From: Escallonia rubra
Taxonomy: Eukaryota > Streptophyta > Magnoliopsida > Escalloniales > Escalloniaceae
Direction: 5' to 3'
NCBI GenBank assembly: GCA_033065855.1
Contig: JAVXUO010000876.1
Coordinates: forward strand, 248,001 to 312,000
Length of the DNA: 64,000 nt
Shown here piece after piece: positions 46,129 to 56,522 of the stretch (positions are counted from its first letter, which is position 1; the number at the start of each line of letters is the position of its first letter). The notes below the pieces were generated by a model. The model was not told where the DNA came from, did not search any database, and was given only the letters and a program-made list of their open reading frames with translations. Both the position numbers and the translations under genes were made by a program.

Positions 46129-46560
46129 AGCACAATCCTTCTTCTGGCCAGGGGAAGAAGTCCGTGTACATAATCAGAAACAAGAAACTAGTGGTGGAGG
46201 TGTACTGCCTTTGTATGAGATACTGGGCGGATAACGGAGCAGCAATGATTTTTTAAGGTTGTAGCTCGTAGGCTTACGCCCAAGATACCGCCGATGTTGT
46301 AGTTGACTTTGTTCATTTCGATCGAAGAACGGAGCCGTTTGTACTTTTGGCAACATATCCTTTTTCTCGTTTTTCTTTCTTTCTTCATTATGGAGGTTTT
46401 AGATGCTCCCTATGTTCCATAGTATGTGCTCTTTGATAGAAACATACTATGTGCTCTTTGATAGAAAAAAATATGTTGAAGCTTTGTAAATACTGATACT
46501 TCTGATTTTTTTCCTGCATAAATGGAATTTTGATGGAACTAGTTACAGAGATGATCTTTG
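46129..46560 (+). other. XPO7: Probable 3' UTR of XPO7
   Basis: AT-rich trailer after the stop codon. No textbook AATAAA is present; a CATAAA-type signal at about 46518 is a candidate, so the end is a guess. It contains a perfectly adjacent 25-bp direct repeat at 46418-46442 and 46443-46467 with one difference. Confidence 0.5.
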
Positions 46561-49220
46561 TACAAATCTACCTCATAGCTACCACGTTCCCTGATATTCT
46601 TGACTTAGCCGAAGTTGGGTAACAGTACCCAGGGGTAATTCGGCAAATGGCTTGCTCACATCCTGGTCATGTGATAAAGCCGGAATCTATGTATATTTAT
46701 ATTTATTTACTTATAAAAGCTGAAGCATGCTCTTAGAATTACTGACACTGAATTGAAGATTCTTTAGCGTTATTAAATTTCTGATATGGATTTTTTAGTA
46801 CATTCTCCTTGTGTCACATAAGCGGCCGGCCGCGGTGGCGGTTTTTGGGTTGGTAGTGGTCTCAAAACAAAAATCAAAACTCTAGAATATGAGTTTTAAA
46901 AAACAGTCATGTTTTAAAAACTGAAGAAAAAAAATAAAAATTTGTGTAGCAAATGCGTTTTTTCTTCTAGAAAAACTGAATACCATATGGTTTTCAATCA
47001 GGACCGAAGTCTCTATTTTTCTTAAAAACTCCAAACACGGGAGTGGCCAACCTTATGATACTTCTTTACAAAAAATGCTTAATAAACTCTTGCCAGTATT
47101 GGTCATCTATGTCCCGTAAAACTGTATCCTGCATATTGGTCGCACCCCTTTTCACCCCCTCAGTTTCGGTTTCGTCAATCCTTGCTCATTTTGATAAGGC
47201 AAGTCTTAATTGTTTCTTAGTCGATGACTCTTAATCCCCATCGCTATTGGCTATTTGTCCCTATTTTTTTAACTTGCCATGAATCATGCATACCAACAAC
47301 CTCGTTAAGATCGTGAATTGTGGTTTTCGATCGTTTGACTAAAACGTGTCCTTAACAGTATGGAAGATTTAAGAAAACAATGAAGGTCGGACACTTGTAA
47401 TCATTACGGATGTGATGCAATGAATACACTGTGAATGCCTAAGGTGTAAAAAGAAGTCAACTCTTGCATGATTCATTTCATATGTTGCTATAAGTGAGAA
47501 TACGTGATATATGAGGAGGACGACTGAGAGCTTCTTGAATCTGGAAAGCAAATCCTTTCTCGTATCTAAAATGCGAATACGTGTTGGGTCTTATATGTAA
47601 TACAAAGTATATATTTAGGAACCCTTAATAGGCTTTGAATAAGTCTAATAAGTAGTTACGCTAAACAAATACTACTAAGATTGAGGACCGAAGATTTTAC
47701 AAAAGTGCCACAATGTTGCACTTGATGATTTACTGATGTTTAGGCCCTTTCCTCTCCTTCTGCAAGGGATGCTACGACTATGAACGTTACAATTGCTCCT
47801 AAAATGCTGTTGTAATCGAGCATTGTCCTTCTGTTTTTTACATTATAGTACTTGGCTGGCTTCCTAATCAGAAACATATATCACACTTGATTATCTTTTA
47901 TCTTTATTAGATAATTAAGTTGAAAATTGAAATGACACTTATCCCTTCTTTGAGTTCTACACTTACTAAAATGTACTGTAATACTTAATGTTTTAATGGC
48001 AGTGCTTGTGACAATAAGTTTGATTCGACTTTTTTGTCAAACACTTAGCTACACCTACACATACCATGATAGGGTTGGACCTTCGCCATATACAACAATA
48101 TGTACCAAAAAAAAAAACCTTACCAAACCAATATTGAAAGTATTATGTAGGTACATCTTGTTTTACATTTGTTAAGGCGTATTAATCTACTAAGCTTTGT
48201 ATAACCATACTTCATAGCATTGAGTCTGGTTTCTATTAAGTGCTCTTCGTATAAAAGAATTTATCGCCAATTTAGGAACAATGAAAATGCCTTTTCCGAT
48301 TCTAAAAGTCACGAGAATCTTGTCTTAGATTCGTCTTAATAATTTACTTATAAGTACTTTTAGACTGCTGGGTATATCCCTCTAGGTGAATTCATCTGTA
48401 GCTCAATGGCAAAGTAAAATAAAAATAAAAGTAGAATGAGTTAACAACTAATCAAATGTATATGGTTGATAATGTTCATTTTAGGGGGCGACTTTATTGG
48501 CACTACTCTAATGTCCCGTGACATCTCCCGTACGTCAAGTTTACTAAAGGTGATTTGTACATCGTAATGTCTCTAAGCACATGAATTCTATTAGGTCACT
48601 AGGAGAGTGCTAATAAAGATACCTTCATTTTATTCTACGTACGCGTACGCAGTTACACTTAATTAAAGGAATAATATCATTAATATCCTTAAATTTAGGG
48701 ATAAATTACAGCTGAAGACTGTATTTTGCAATAATATACTTGTGTCCTTTGACCAAAGAGATACATATAACGCAAAAAATTCTTGTCAAAATGCTTGCCC
48801 TTCCCCTACCCCACACCGGCCTTTTCCTTCCATTTATTCCGTCATTTTCAGTCCTTCTCTCATCACCGTCACACCAATACTGTGTATCCACACCGCAACC
48901 ATGCGCAACACATAAGCACCACCTCACAACCCACCTATGGCCAATACCACTAACCACAGCACTGCCCTGACACCACTAAGATCATAGTTTGCTGCTTTTA
49001 CCATTCGCTTACCTTTTTTTTTCCTTCATTTGTTTCGTTGTTTATCTTATGATTGCTTGATTTAAACTGCTAAATGTTTGAACATGGTTCTTGCACGTGG
49101 CAAATTTGCAACTAAAGGAAGTTCAACGGATGTGTTTATCGTTGCCAATGAGCCAATCCCAACAAAGCAAGTATGAGGAGATCTTTGGCCTTTATCTAGA
49201 TGGCTTTTAGACATGTATTG
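46561..49220. other. Intergenic, nothing recognised
   Basis: AT-rich sequence downstream of XPO7. Short frames lack similarity to anything I know. Around 46820 there is a GC-rich palindrome (GCGGCCGGCCGC), apparently chance. Confidence 0.6.
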
Positions 49221-49588
49221 AAATTTGAGTTTTTCCCCTAAATAATACTGTTTTAAAACTTAATTACCAATCTATTCCATTTTAAAACTTATTTACCCGC
49301 ATACCACATTTTTGAAAATCGATGTTTGAAACCACGACTTCAAAGTAGAAATCGCTGTTTCAAACAACAATTTCTACTTTATTTCTATTTTAAAGTAGAA
49401 ATTGTTGTTTGAAACCACGACTTTAAGGTAGAAATCGATGTTTCAAACATCAATTTTTACTTTGAAGTCGTGGTTTCAAACAACGATTTTCAAAAGTGTG
49501 GTATGCGGGTAAATAAATTTCAAAATTGAGTAGATTGGTAATTAAGTTTTAAAACAGTATTTTTTAGGGGAAAAACTCACTGAAATTT
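49221..49588. mobile_element. Foldback MITE (368 bp)
   Basis: Almost entirely a near-perfect inverted repeat: left arm AAATTTGAGTTTTTCCCCTA ... CCCGCATACCACATTTTTGA, right arm the reverse of the same. The centre contains further inverted words (GTAGAAATCG / CGATTTCTAC and GTTTGAAACCACGACTT). No clean target duplication. Family not assigned. Confidence 0.8.
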
Positions 49589-50380
49589 AGTTTATTGATC
49601 TTGTTTGGGGAACAACAGAGTAACCTTTTAGCAGTTGCAGATTCTTGAAGTTTGCATCTTGTATAAGGCTGAACATTTGGTACATGATGGTGTTTGCACC
49701 AGAAAATATATTTTTTCACTAATGAGTTCACTTTGATTAAATGCCACTAAATGGAATTTACCTTTTATTATTTCTGAAGAGATAATGGAAGATTCAAGAA
49801 GTGAAAGAAACCAATTCTGAAAATGTGTCTCTATTGATAAGGGATAAGTGTGGTTGGTTATTTATTAGTGGGTGTTTATTTTCTAAGTGGGTAGTTTATC
49901 TCTAAGTGGATAGTTTATCTTGTAATGATAGTTATTTTCTACAAAGCCTCTAGTATAAAAGTGGGTCAAAGATCATCAATGAGGACAACAGACAATCATC
50001 AACCAAACAAATCAAAACTTGAAGTCTTTTTCTTTCTTTTGTTTAGAGGCTTTTGCTGCTATCGATAGGAAGTTCAGTTTCTAGACTTGAAAACATTGTT
50101 GTGTAAACATTCACAATCAATCGAAAGCTCTACTTTCTACTTTCGTTTTCATTTTCCATTTTCAGAGAAGTCCCCAGGCCCTAGGGGCAAAAAAGATCCC
50201 ACACTTTTAATCGATTGTGCCGCGGGTGCACAAATTGCTTGGAAACATTCACAACAATATGTTTCCAAGCAATTCCTTGGAATTTCAGGACCGATTTGAA
50301 GGTTTATGGGTAAATTTGACAAAATGCCGTACTTCGGCGTCATTATTGCCCAGAAATTTTAAACCATTGTCTCATTTTAT

Positions 50381-51034
50381 ATGAAGTCGACAGTGGATGA
50401 TTTAATGGAATTTTGGTATGATCTAATGGATTGCATTGATGCAAACCATGGTCAGCCTATTCTACCATTGATTTTGGTAAATACCTCCAATGAATTACAT
50501 CGGTTTGAAAACAATATTAAAACCTTGATGGGAGTAGATCATCCATCTTTTTTAGAAGATGTACAAGATGAATTAAAAAACCACTGGGCTTTTATTCATA
50601 GAGTAAGGTGGATGAGGAAGGAAGTGGAATTATTCCTTTCCACGCTTACTGAAGTTGAAAAGTTACAAAGCAGTAGTCATTCTTTGACTATTGCAAATGT
50701 GATGATGCCAAACATGGCTGAAACAAGAGAATGTTTAGAAGATGGATGCAACCAATTCATGGTTAGTAAAAATAACACGACTACCTATCAAGAGGAGCCG
50801 TTGCACAATATCCAACTTCAAGTGTTATCTCCAGACAATTCAAGTAAGTTATTCGATGAATTGCGTGAAAAGTGCTTATTGTGGGGAAATCATTTGAATG
50901 CATTGATACAACTGGCTGAAACTTACACCAAAAGTGATGTAAGTAATTTTTGTAAAATCGATATCATGCCAAAAATGGCAGAAAAAGTTGAACAACCATG
51001 TCCATTCTCATATGGGATTGATATGTCAAAATGA
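50381..51034 (+). CDS. Unrecognised 217-aa ORF inside the LTR element
   Basis: Opens at ATG with MKSTVDDLMEFWYDLMDCID and ends PCPFSYGIDMSK. Mostly helical and acidic in appearance (for example HPSFLEDVQDELKNHWAFIH), with two MPxMAE motifs about 65 residues apart. No zinc knuckle, protease or polymerase motif. I do not recognise it. It may be a diverged gag-like protein or sequence acquired by the element; whether it is expressed is unknown. Confidence 0.45.
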   Translation: MKSTVDDLMEFWYDLMDCIDANHGQPILPLILVNTSNELHRFENNIKTLMGVDHPSFLEDVQDELKNHWAFIHRVRWMRKEVELFLSTLTEVEKLQSSSHSLTIANVMMPNMAETRECLEDGCNQFMVSKNNTTTYQEEPLHNIQLQVLSPDNSSKLFDELREKCLLWGNHLNALIQLAETYTKSDVSNFCKIDIMPKMAEKVEQPCPFSYGIDMSK

Positions 51035-51529
51035 GATTTAATCGATATGGCTGGGGGGCAAGTTTGCAAGCCTATTTTGGTTGAAAGCAAAAAGAGCCCT
51101 TTTTATACGCCTTGTATAGCGAGCCAACCGTGGCTATCGATTCAAAATTCCCCACTGTTAGTGAGTTTGAACCTTTTGACACCATGAAAAATGATGAAGA
51201 ACATGTATTTTGGGAGCCAATTGGTGTCACATTTTTTGGCGAAAGATACCCTATTTGGGTTTATGGAGCACACCAAGGTAGAGTATTAATTCAATGGTTA
51301 TCCAGAATTGCAAATATAGTCAAATGTTATTTGTTCTATTTTTTTCATGCATGTTGAATTAAGAAATGCTCAATCGATTGGCTTATCAATAGCCATTCTA
51401 TATGTTGATTTGATTAGTAGCTTGACCAAAAATGGTCATGGTTTGTTTAGTGGCTTGGCCAACTATGGTCATTGACACCGGTGTATGGAGAGCAAAAGCC
51501 AATCGATGGCTAATAGATAGAAAAAATGC

Positions 51530-51850
51530 TGTCAATTTGAAGAATGCAAGCCTATCGATCGTGAAAGGCTATATATCGATCGTAAAAGTCTGTCGATAGT
51601 GAGAAAATACTTTCCCTTTGAAAGATATGACTCTTCACAATCGATAGTGAAAAATACAAGCCTATTGATAATGAGAGACTGTCAATCGTGAAAGGCTATC
51701 GATCGTGAAATGCTATCGATCGTGCAAGGCTAGCGATCGTGAAATGCTATCGATCGTACAAGGCTATCGATCTTGAAAGGCTATCGATCATGAAAGGTTA
51801 TATATCGATCGTGAAAGTCTATCGATAGTGAGAAAATACTACTCCTTTAA
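51530..51850. repeat. ATCGATCGTGAAAGGCT tandem repeats
   Basis: A core of about eight 17-18-bp units at 51681-51805, with looser copies before it and a 50-bp block (TCGATAGTGAGAAAATACT...ATGACT) at both ends. Located in the LTR element just upstream of its 3' LTR. Confidence 0.85.
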
Positions 51851-52599
51851 AAGACATGACTATTCGCAATTTACAAGTATTCAATTGCTTGAGCCAGGGG
51901 AGCAATGTTTGCACCAGAAAATATCTTTTTTCACTAATGAGTTTACTTTGATTAAATGTCACTAAATGATATTTACCTTTTATTATTTCTGAAGACTTAA
52001 TGGAAGATTCAAGAAGTGAAAGAAACCACTTCTGAAGATGTGTCCCTATTGATAAGGGATAAGTATGGTTGGTTATTTATTAGTGGGTGGTTATTTTTTA
52101 AGTGGGTAGTTTATCTCTAAGTGGGTAGTTTGTCTTGTAATGTTAGTCATGAATGAGGACAACAGACAATCATCAACCAAACAAATCAAGACTTGAAGTC
52201 TTTTTCTTTCTTTTGTTTAGAGGCTTTTGCTGCCATCGATAGGAAGTTCAGTTTTTAGACTTGGAAACATTGTTGTGTAAACATTCACAATCAATCGAAA
52301 GCTCTCTTTTTGTTGTTTATGGGCGCGCAATCGTTCTACTTTCTACTTTCGTTTTTATTTTCCATTTTCAGAGAAGTCCCCAGGCCCTAGGGGCAAAAAA
52401 GATCCCACACTTTTAATCGATTGTGCCGCGGGTGCACAAATCGATTGTGAGTTTGCCCAGCAGCGCAAACAGATGGAGATTCCTAGTTTAAGGAATTAAA
52501 TTTTTGTTGGATTAGTTGATTAGAATAATTGTCTGAAACATATTTGAGGTTTTAAAAAATTATTTAAAAAAACAGCCTTTTTTTTTCTTTTCGCAGATG

Positions 52600-52995
52600 G
52601 ATTTTAGGGACGGAATTCCATTCCTTAAAGTCATTGGTAAACGTGTTTAAATTAACTTTTAGCGACGGAATTAATGTCGCTAAAAACTTTTGAGACAGAC
52701 TTCTTCCGTTGCTAAAAGTTTTTAATTTTTTTTTTCGAGAAATTCAGAAATTAGAAAATAATATAAAAAATATATATAGCGACATAATTTTCCGTCACTA
52801 AAAGAAATTATTTCCATCGGGAAAGTAAAACATTTGGTGATGGACCACCAAATTATGTCTCTAATCTTTCAACGACGAGGTTTTTACCCACATACTTTTA
52901 GCAACGAGCAGTCCGTTGTAAAAAGTCTTTTCCGACAGATTATCCACTTTTAGCGACTGAAAATTTCGTCACTGAAAATAAATTTTCTTGTAGTG
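52600..52995 (-). mobile_element. One end of a CACTA (En/Spm) transposon
   Basis: The right edge reversed reads CACTACAAGAAAA (52983-52995), the standard plant CACTA end. Inward are many subterminal TTTTAGCGACGGA-like words in both directions, typical of transposase binding zones. The partner end and the transposase were not found, so this is a truncated or deleted copy, abutting the LTR element. Confidence 0.8.
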
Positions 52996-52999
52996 AGGG

Positions 53000-54000
53000 C
53001 ATTGGCATCTTTGGCCTACTCAGCCGGCGTGCTCCTATGTGATGTGTATAGTGGGGGCTGTTGAAGGTTGAAAGGTGTCGTTGTGGTACCACGATGTTTG
53101 TTGGAGGATATGGTGGGGGTTGCTTTTGTGTGTGTCTGAGTATTAGGGTCCATCTTTGGATTTTATTTATATGGATTTTTGCCTAGAACTTTGATGGATT
53201 CGATGGAATTGGTTGGTGGTGTTTCAGGTTTATCATCACATCTAACTGCTGTCTAAAAGAAGGAATTGGGAGATAAGAACTTAATCAATTTTCATTAAAG
53301 ACGATGCTTAAGCTCCATAGAAAATAGACATCTCATCTAATAACTAGTTTGCAAATTACATGGCATGTTGCGAGTTTCTAGCGCACGGGAAAAAGAAAAA
53401 AGAAAAAAGGTTATCGGTCATACCACTAAACCTATAAAATTAGCAAGCTTAGTGAATGGCAACACTAAGATCGTAGAACCCAAAAAGGCAATGACCCAAT
53501 GATCTTTGTTATAGCATTAAATCAATCAATATCTCCACGCCTACCATCGAGATATCTAAGGCTATAGACACATGTCTATCGTCATTGGTTTCAGACGTTG
53601 AGGGTCAGTGCACAATAATAACCCAGAAGGTTGTGCTGAGATGATGTGGTAATTTAAGCATCATGGTGATTGTACATATTTCTTTCTTAGATGGAACAAG
53701 CCCATGATCAGAGGTGGTAATGGTTGATGGAGTGAAAACTCGTGGGGTGGCTGAACGTTGAGAAATAGTGATGGTAGCTATGGAGATGCAGATGACAATT
53801 GATGCCAAGGAAGTGGGTTCGCAGTTTACTTGGAGGTGGCACAAAGAATACAGTTCGAGTTAACTACCAAGTAATCAGTAATGGGACACAATGAGGGTGG
53901 AGTAGAGGCAGAGGCAAGGCTTTCTAGATAGGCCGTGAGGAGTGCAGTGTTATGAAGGTGAGGGCTGAGATGAACATGGTCGACAGTCTACAGTCCAAGC
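53000..54000. other. No recognised feature
   Basis: Mixed-composition sequence, possibly more element debris. Nothing supportable. Confidence 0.5.
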
Positions 54001-54650
54001 TGAGGTCCAAGTCACGGTCCAATGCTATGGTCCGATGTTATGTCCAATGTCACGGTCCAATTGTGTTTCTCTCTCTAGAATTTAGTAGCTCTGGATTTTA
54101 GAATGAGAAAGTGATTTGGTCAGAATGAGAATTGTTGTTCAAAATGAAGTCCAAAATCCTCTATTTATAGGCAAAGATATGCTTATGTCATCAGTTGACA
54201 CGTGTCGTCCCCTAGGAATCATACTTCACCAGGGGGTTTATAAATGTCGGTCCTCCTTTGAACTATCGGTTCCCATATTCACGGTTCTTACCCCACACAG
54301 CTTCACTCTGCCTGTCTGAAAAGACTAACCACACAACATCGACATGATCACAAAACGCCCTTACCCTAGCTATCGGTCCAAAGCCCTTAATGAATCCCAC
54401 AGGGGGTGGGGTGATGGGAGGGGTGTGTATGTGTCAAGAGACGTTGAGAGAACCTGACAATGGTGGGGGAGGTTCCCTACGCCCGACTGTTAGGCAGACT
54501 AGGCGTGATGGCCTCCGAAGACCTGCTCACGTCTCAAAGTGACCCGGGGGTCATCGTCCTAGGGGCGTCAATGACCACCGATAACGTGAGTGCTACGTGG
54601 TCACAGCTCAGGCGTGCCTAGTGTTATGCAAGCCACCCCAGGGGGAGATT
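54000..54650 (-). repeat. LTR-like sequence on the minus strand
   Basis: Reversed, it shows a TATA-like CTATAAATAGAGG (54159-54171) followed by a leader-like region, and GGACCGTGAC repeats. It could be the 3' LTR of the minus-strand Ty3/gypsy relic at about 60300-62000; the matching second LTR was not located. Confidence 0.35.
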
Positions 54651-54837
54651 GTGTCTTTAAGAACGAGCATATATCGCTACGAAGGGTCCCCATGCCGGAG
54701 CACTGTGAGTAGAGCCCCTCGGATGCTGCATGCTCCGGAGAGTGGGTCGAAGCATGTTCCACGTCCATGTGGTGGCCCATGGTATGCTGAATAGATGGAC
54801 CAACACGGGGGGCACGGTAGTGTGCCAGAGAGCTTGG

Positions 54838-55118
54838 AGGTGTGACTGTATTTGTGTGCCCGGGGGCATATAACATGGGAGCGATGCACGGGCTCAAATA
54901 GGGGTGTCACAGAATAGAGCTTGGTGCCCGGGGCATGAAACATGAAAGCGGCACACGGGGTAGTGACGGGTGTCACGGGACAAAGCTTGGTGCCATTGGC
55001 ACGTAACATGAAAGCGGTGCACGGGTGTAGCGATGAATGACGATAAATAGAGCCTGGTGCTAGAGGCACGTAACATGAAAGCGACACACGAGCGTGGTGA
55101 CGGGTGTCGTAGAATTGG
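54838..55118. repeat. ~70-bp tandem repeats, about four units
   Basis: Each unit carries TGGTGCC..GGCA..TAACATGAAAGCG..GCACACGGG and ends GACGGGTGTC. Units diverge by roughly a quarter of positions. A minus-strand 151-codon open frame here is a by-product of the repeat. Confidence 0.75.
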
Positions 55119-55317
55119 CTAGCGGACGACATGCGTCATGAAGACAGCACGAGGGCACAAGCGACGGGCATCGGGGAGGTGACGGAAGGGCATGGGTGAC
55201 GAATGTCGCAAAGTCAGCACGCAGACGACGACGGGCGTCGCAGACGAAGATGGGCGTCGCAGAGTCGACACGCGGCCATAGACAATGTACATCGCAGAGA
55301 AATGAATGATAGTTCAA

Positions 55318-55510
55318 AGGGGAAGGCCAAGGCTAAACTTTCAGGGAAGGCGGAGGCCAACCTTTTGGGGGAATGCCGAGGTTGACCCTAAAGGGTGGCC
55401 AAGGCCGACCCTCAAAAGAAGTCCAAGGCCGACCCCTCTTGGGGAAGGCCGAGGCCGACCCCCCTTGGGGAAGGCCATGGCTAACCACCTTCGGCAAAGG
55501 CCAAGGTGCA
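55318..55510. repeat. ~27-bp tandem repeats (AAGGCCGAGGCCGACC type)
   Basis: About seven imperfect copies of a unit like GGGGAAGGCCGAGGCCGACC. Similar AAGGCCGA words recur at 56550-56620, which ties this block to the coding-like segment downstream. Confidence 0.75.
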
Positions 55511-55679
55511 TCGACGTCGCTCACTTAGCGAAAAAAAGGGTGCAACAGACAAGACACGATGAGCACGTTTCCATAAGTCGCGCAAAAATAAATTTCTTAG
55601 CGTAGAAGAAACGGAAGAAAAATGAAAATAGGAATAAAGAGCATGTGACTTAAGCGTGCGTCGTTTTGATCATTTTAGG

Positions 55680-56520
55680 AGCGTTAAAAATTGACCGTTG
55701 ACTACGGTTACATGTCGCACAAAACAGGACCCACCATGGGCCCATGGGTGCGGCTAAGACAGGTTGGGAACATAAGCCCCCTGCATGGGGTGTACGCAGA
55801 GGGGCAACCTAAGTGGGCACCGCACGCATAAGCGTTGGCGAACGAAAATAACGGTAGCCAAAAAAAAGTGACGTTAGTGAAAATAACGGTAGTGAAAATG
55901 GGGCTGCACATTAAAAGACTTAATAAAATTTGGGGGCAAAATTTTGATTTTTGGAATTTGAATGTGTGGCCAAGATTAAATCTTGCTCACATATACAAAT
56001 GGGGGGAGGTGGGGAGTCTTTCACCATTCCTTTCATTTATTCAAGACTTTTGAGGAAAAAGAGAGAGAAAAGAGAGAAGAGAGAAGAGAGAAAGAAGAAT
56101 ACATTGGAGATTTACCATGGAAATATTGAGAACCTCCCAAGAAGCACAAATGAAGGGTAAGGGAAGTTTGATGGTGCGGCAAGGTAGAAGTGGGGAGGGG
56201 AACACTTGAGTTGACCGATCTCGTTTTGGGCCCGAGTCCACGCTGGCAGCCGAAGGGCCGAGCCCATGTGGAAAAACAAAGGCCGAATGGGGAGTAGGGT
56301 GAGGGCCGAAACTTGGGGGGACGCGGTGAGGGCCGAAACTTAAGGGAAATGGGAGAGGAGGGAGGGGGAATGAAGGGGGGAACGGGAGAGGGCCGGGACC
56401 AAAGTTGTTAAATACGCTGAACCGCATTCTGAAGAAAAGGGCCGAACGATGGTTGAGGGAAGGAGGGAAGGAGGGAAGGGGAAGATAGAGGAAGGGGAGA
56501 AATAAGATAAGGGAGTGAGA
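55680..56520 (+). other. Probable LTR/leader region of a retroelement
   Basis: Runs from LTR-like sequence with a purine-rich stretch (56050-56100) into a GGCCGAA-repeat leader. It precedes the broken coding segment at 56523, suggesting they belong to one old element. Inference only. Confidence 0.35.
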
Positions 56521-56522
56521 GG

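Larger units (their letters stand above)
49691..52471 (+). mobile_element. LTR element without recognisable gag-pol, carrying an unknown ORF
   Basis: LTRs at about 49691-50235 and 51906-52471 begin TGTTTGCACCAGAAAATAT; the 3' copy ends GCGCAAACA. GATGG flanks the element on both sides (49686-49690 and 52472-52476). A purine-rich CAGGGGAGCAA precedes the 3' LTR. The LTRs differ at scattered sites, so it is moderately old, and it is incomplete at the inner side of the 5' LTR. No reverse transcriptase, integrase or protease was seen. Confidence 0.8.

Noticed and set aside
46818-46842. GCGGCCGGCCGCGGTGGCGG resembles a cloning-vector polylinker
   Set aside because: The match to vector sequence is short and the flanks are ordinary AT-rich plant DNA, so contamination is not supported.
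51681-51805. CRISPR-like array
   Set aside because: Units are directly adjacent without unique spacers and lie within a plant LTR element.
54677-55132. 151-codon minus-strand open frame
   Set aside because: Arises from the ~70-bp tandem array, whose period keeps frames open.
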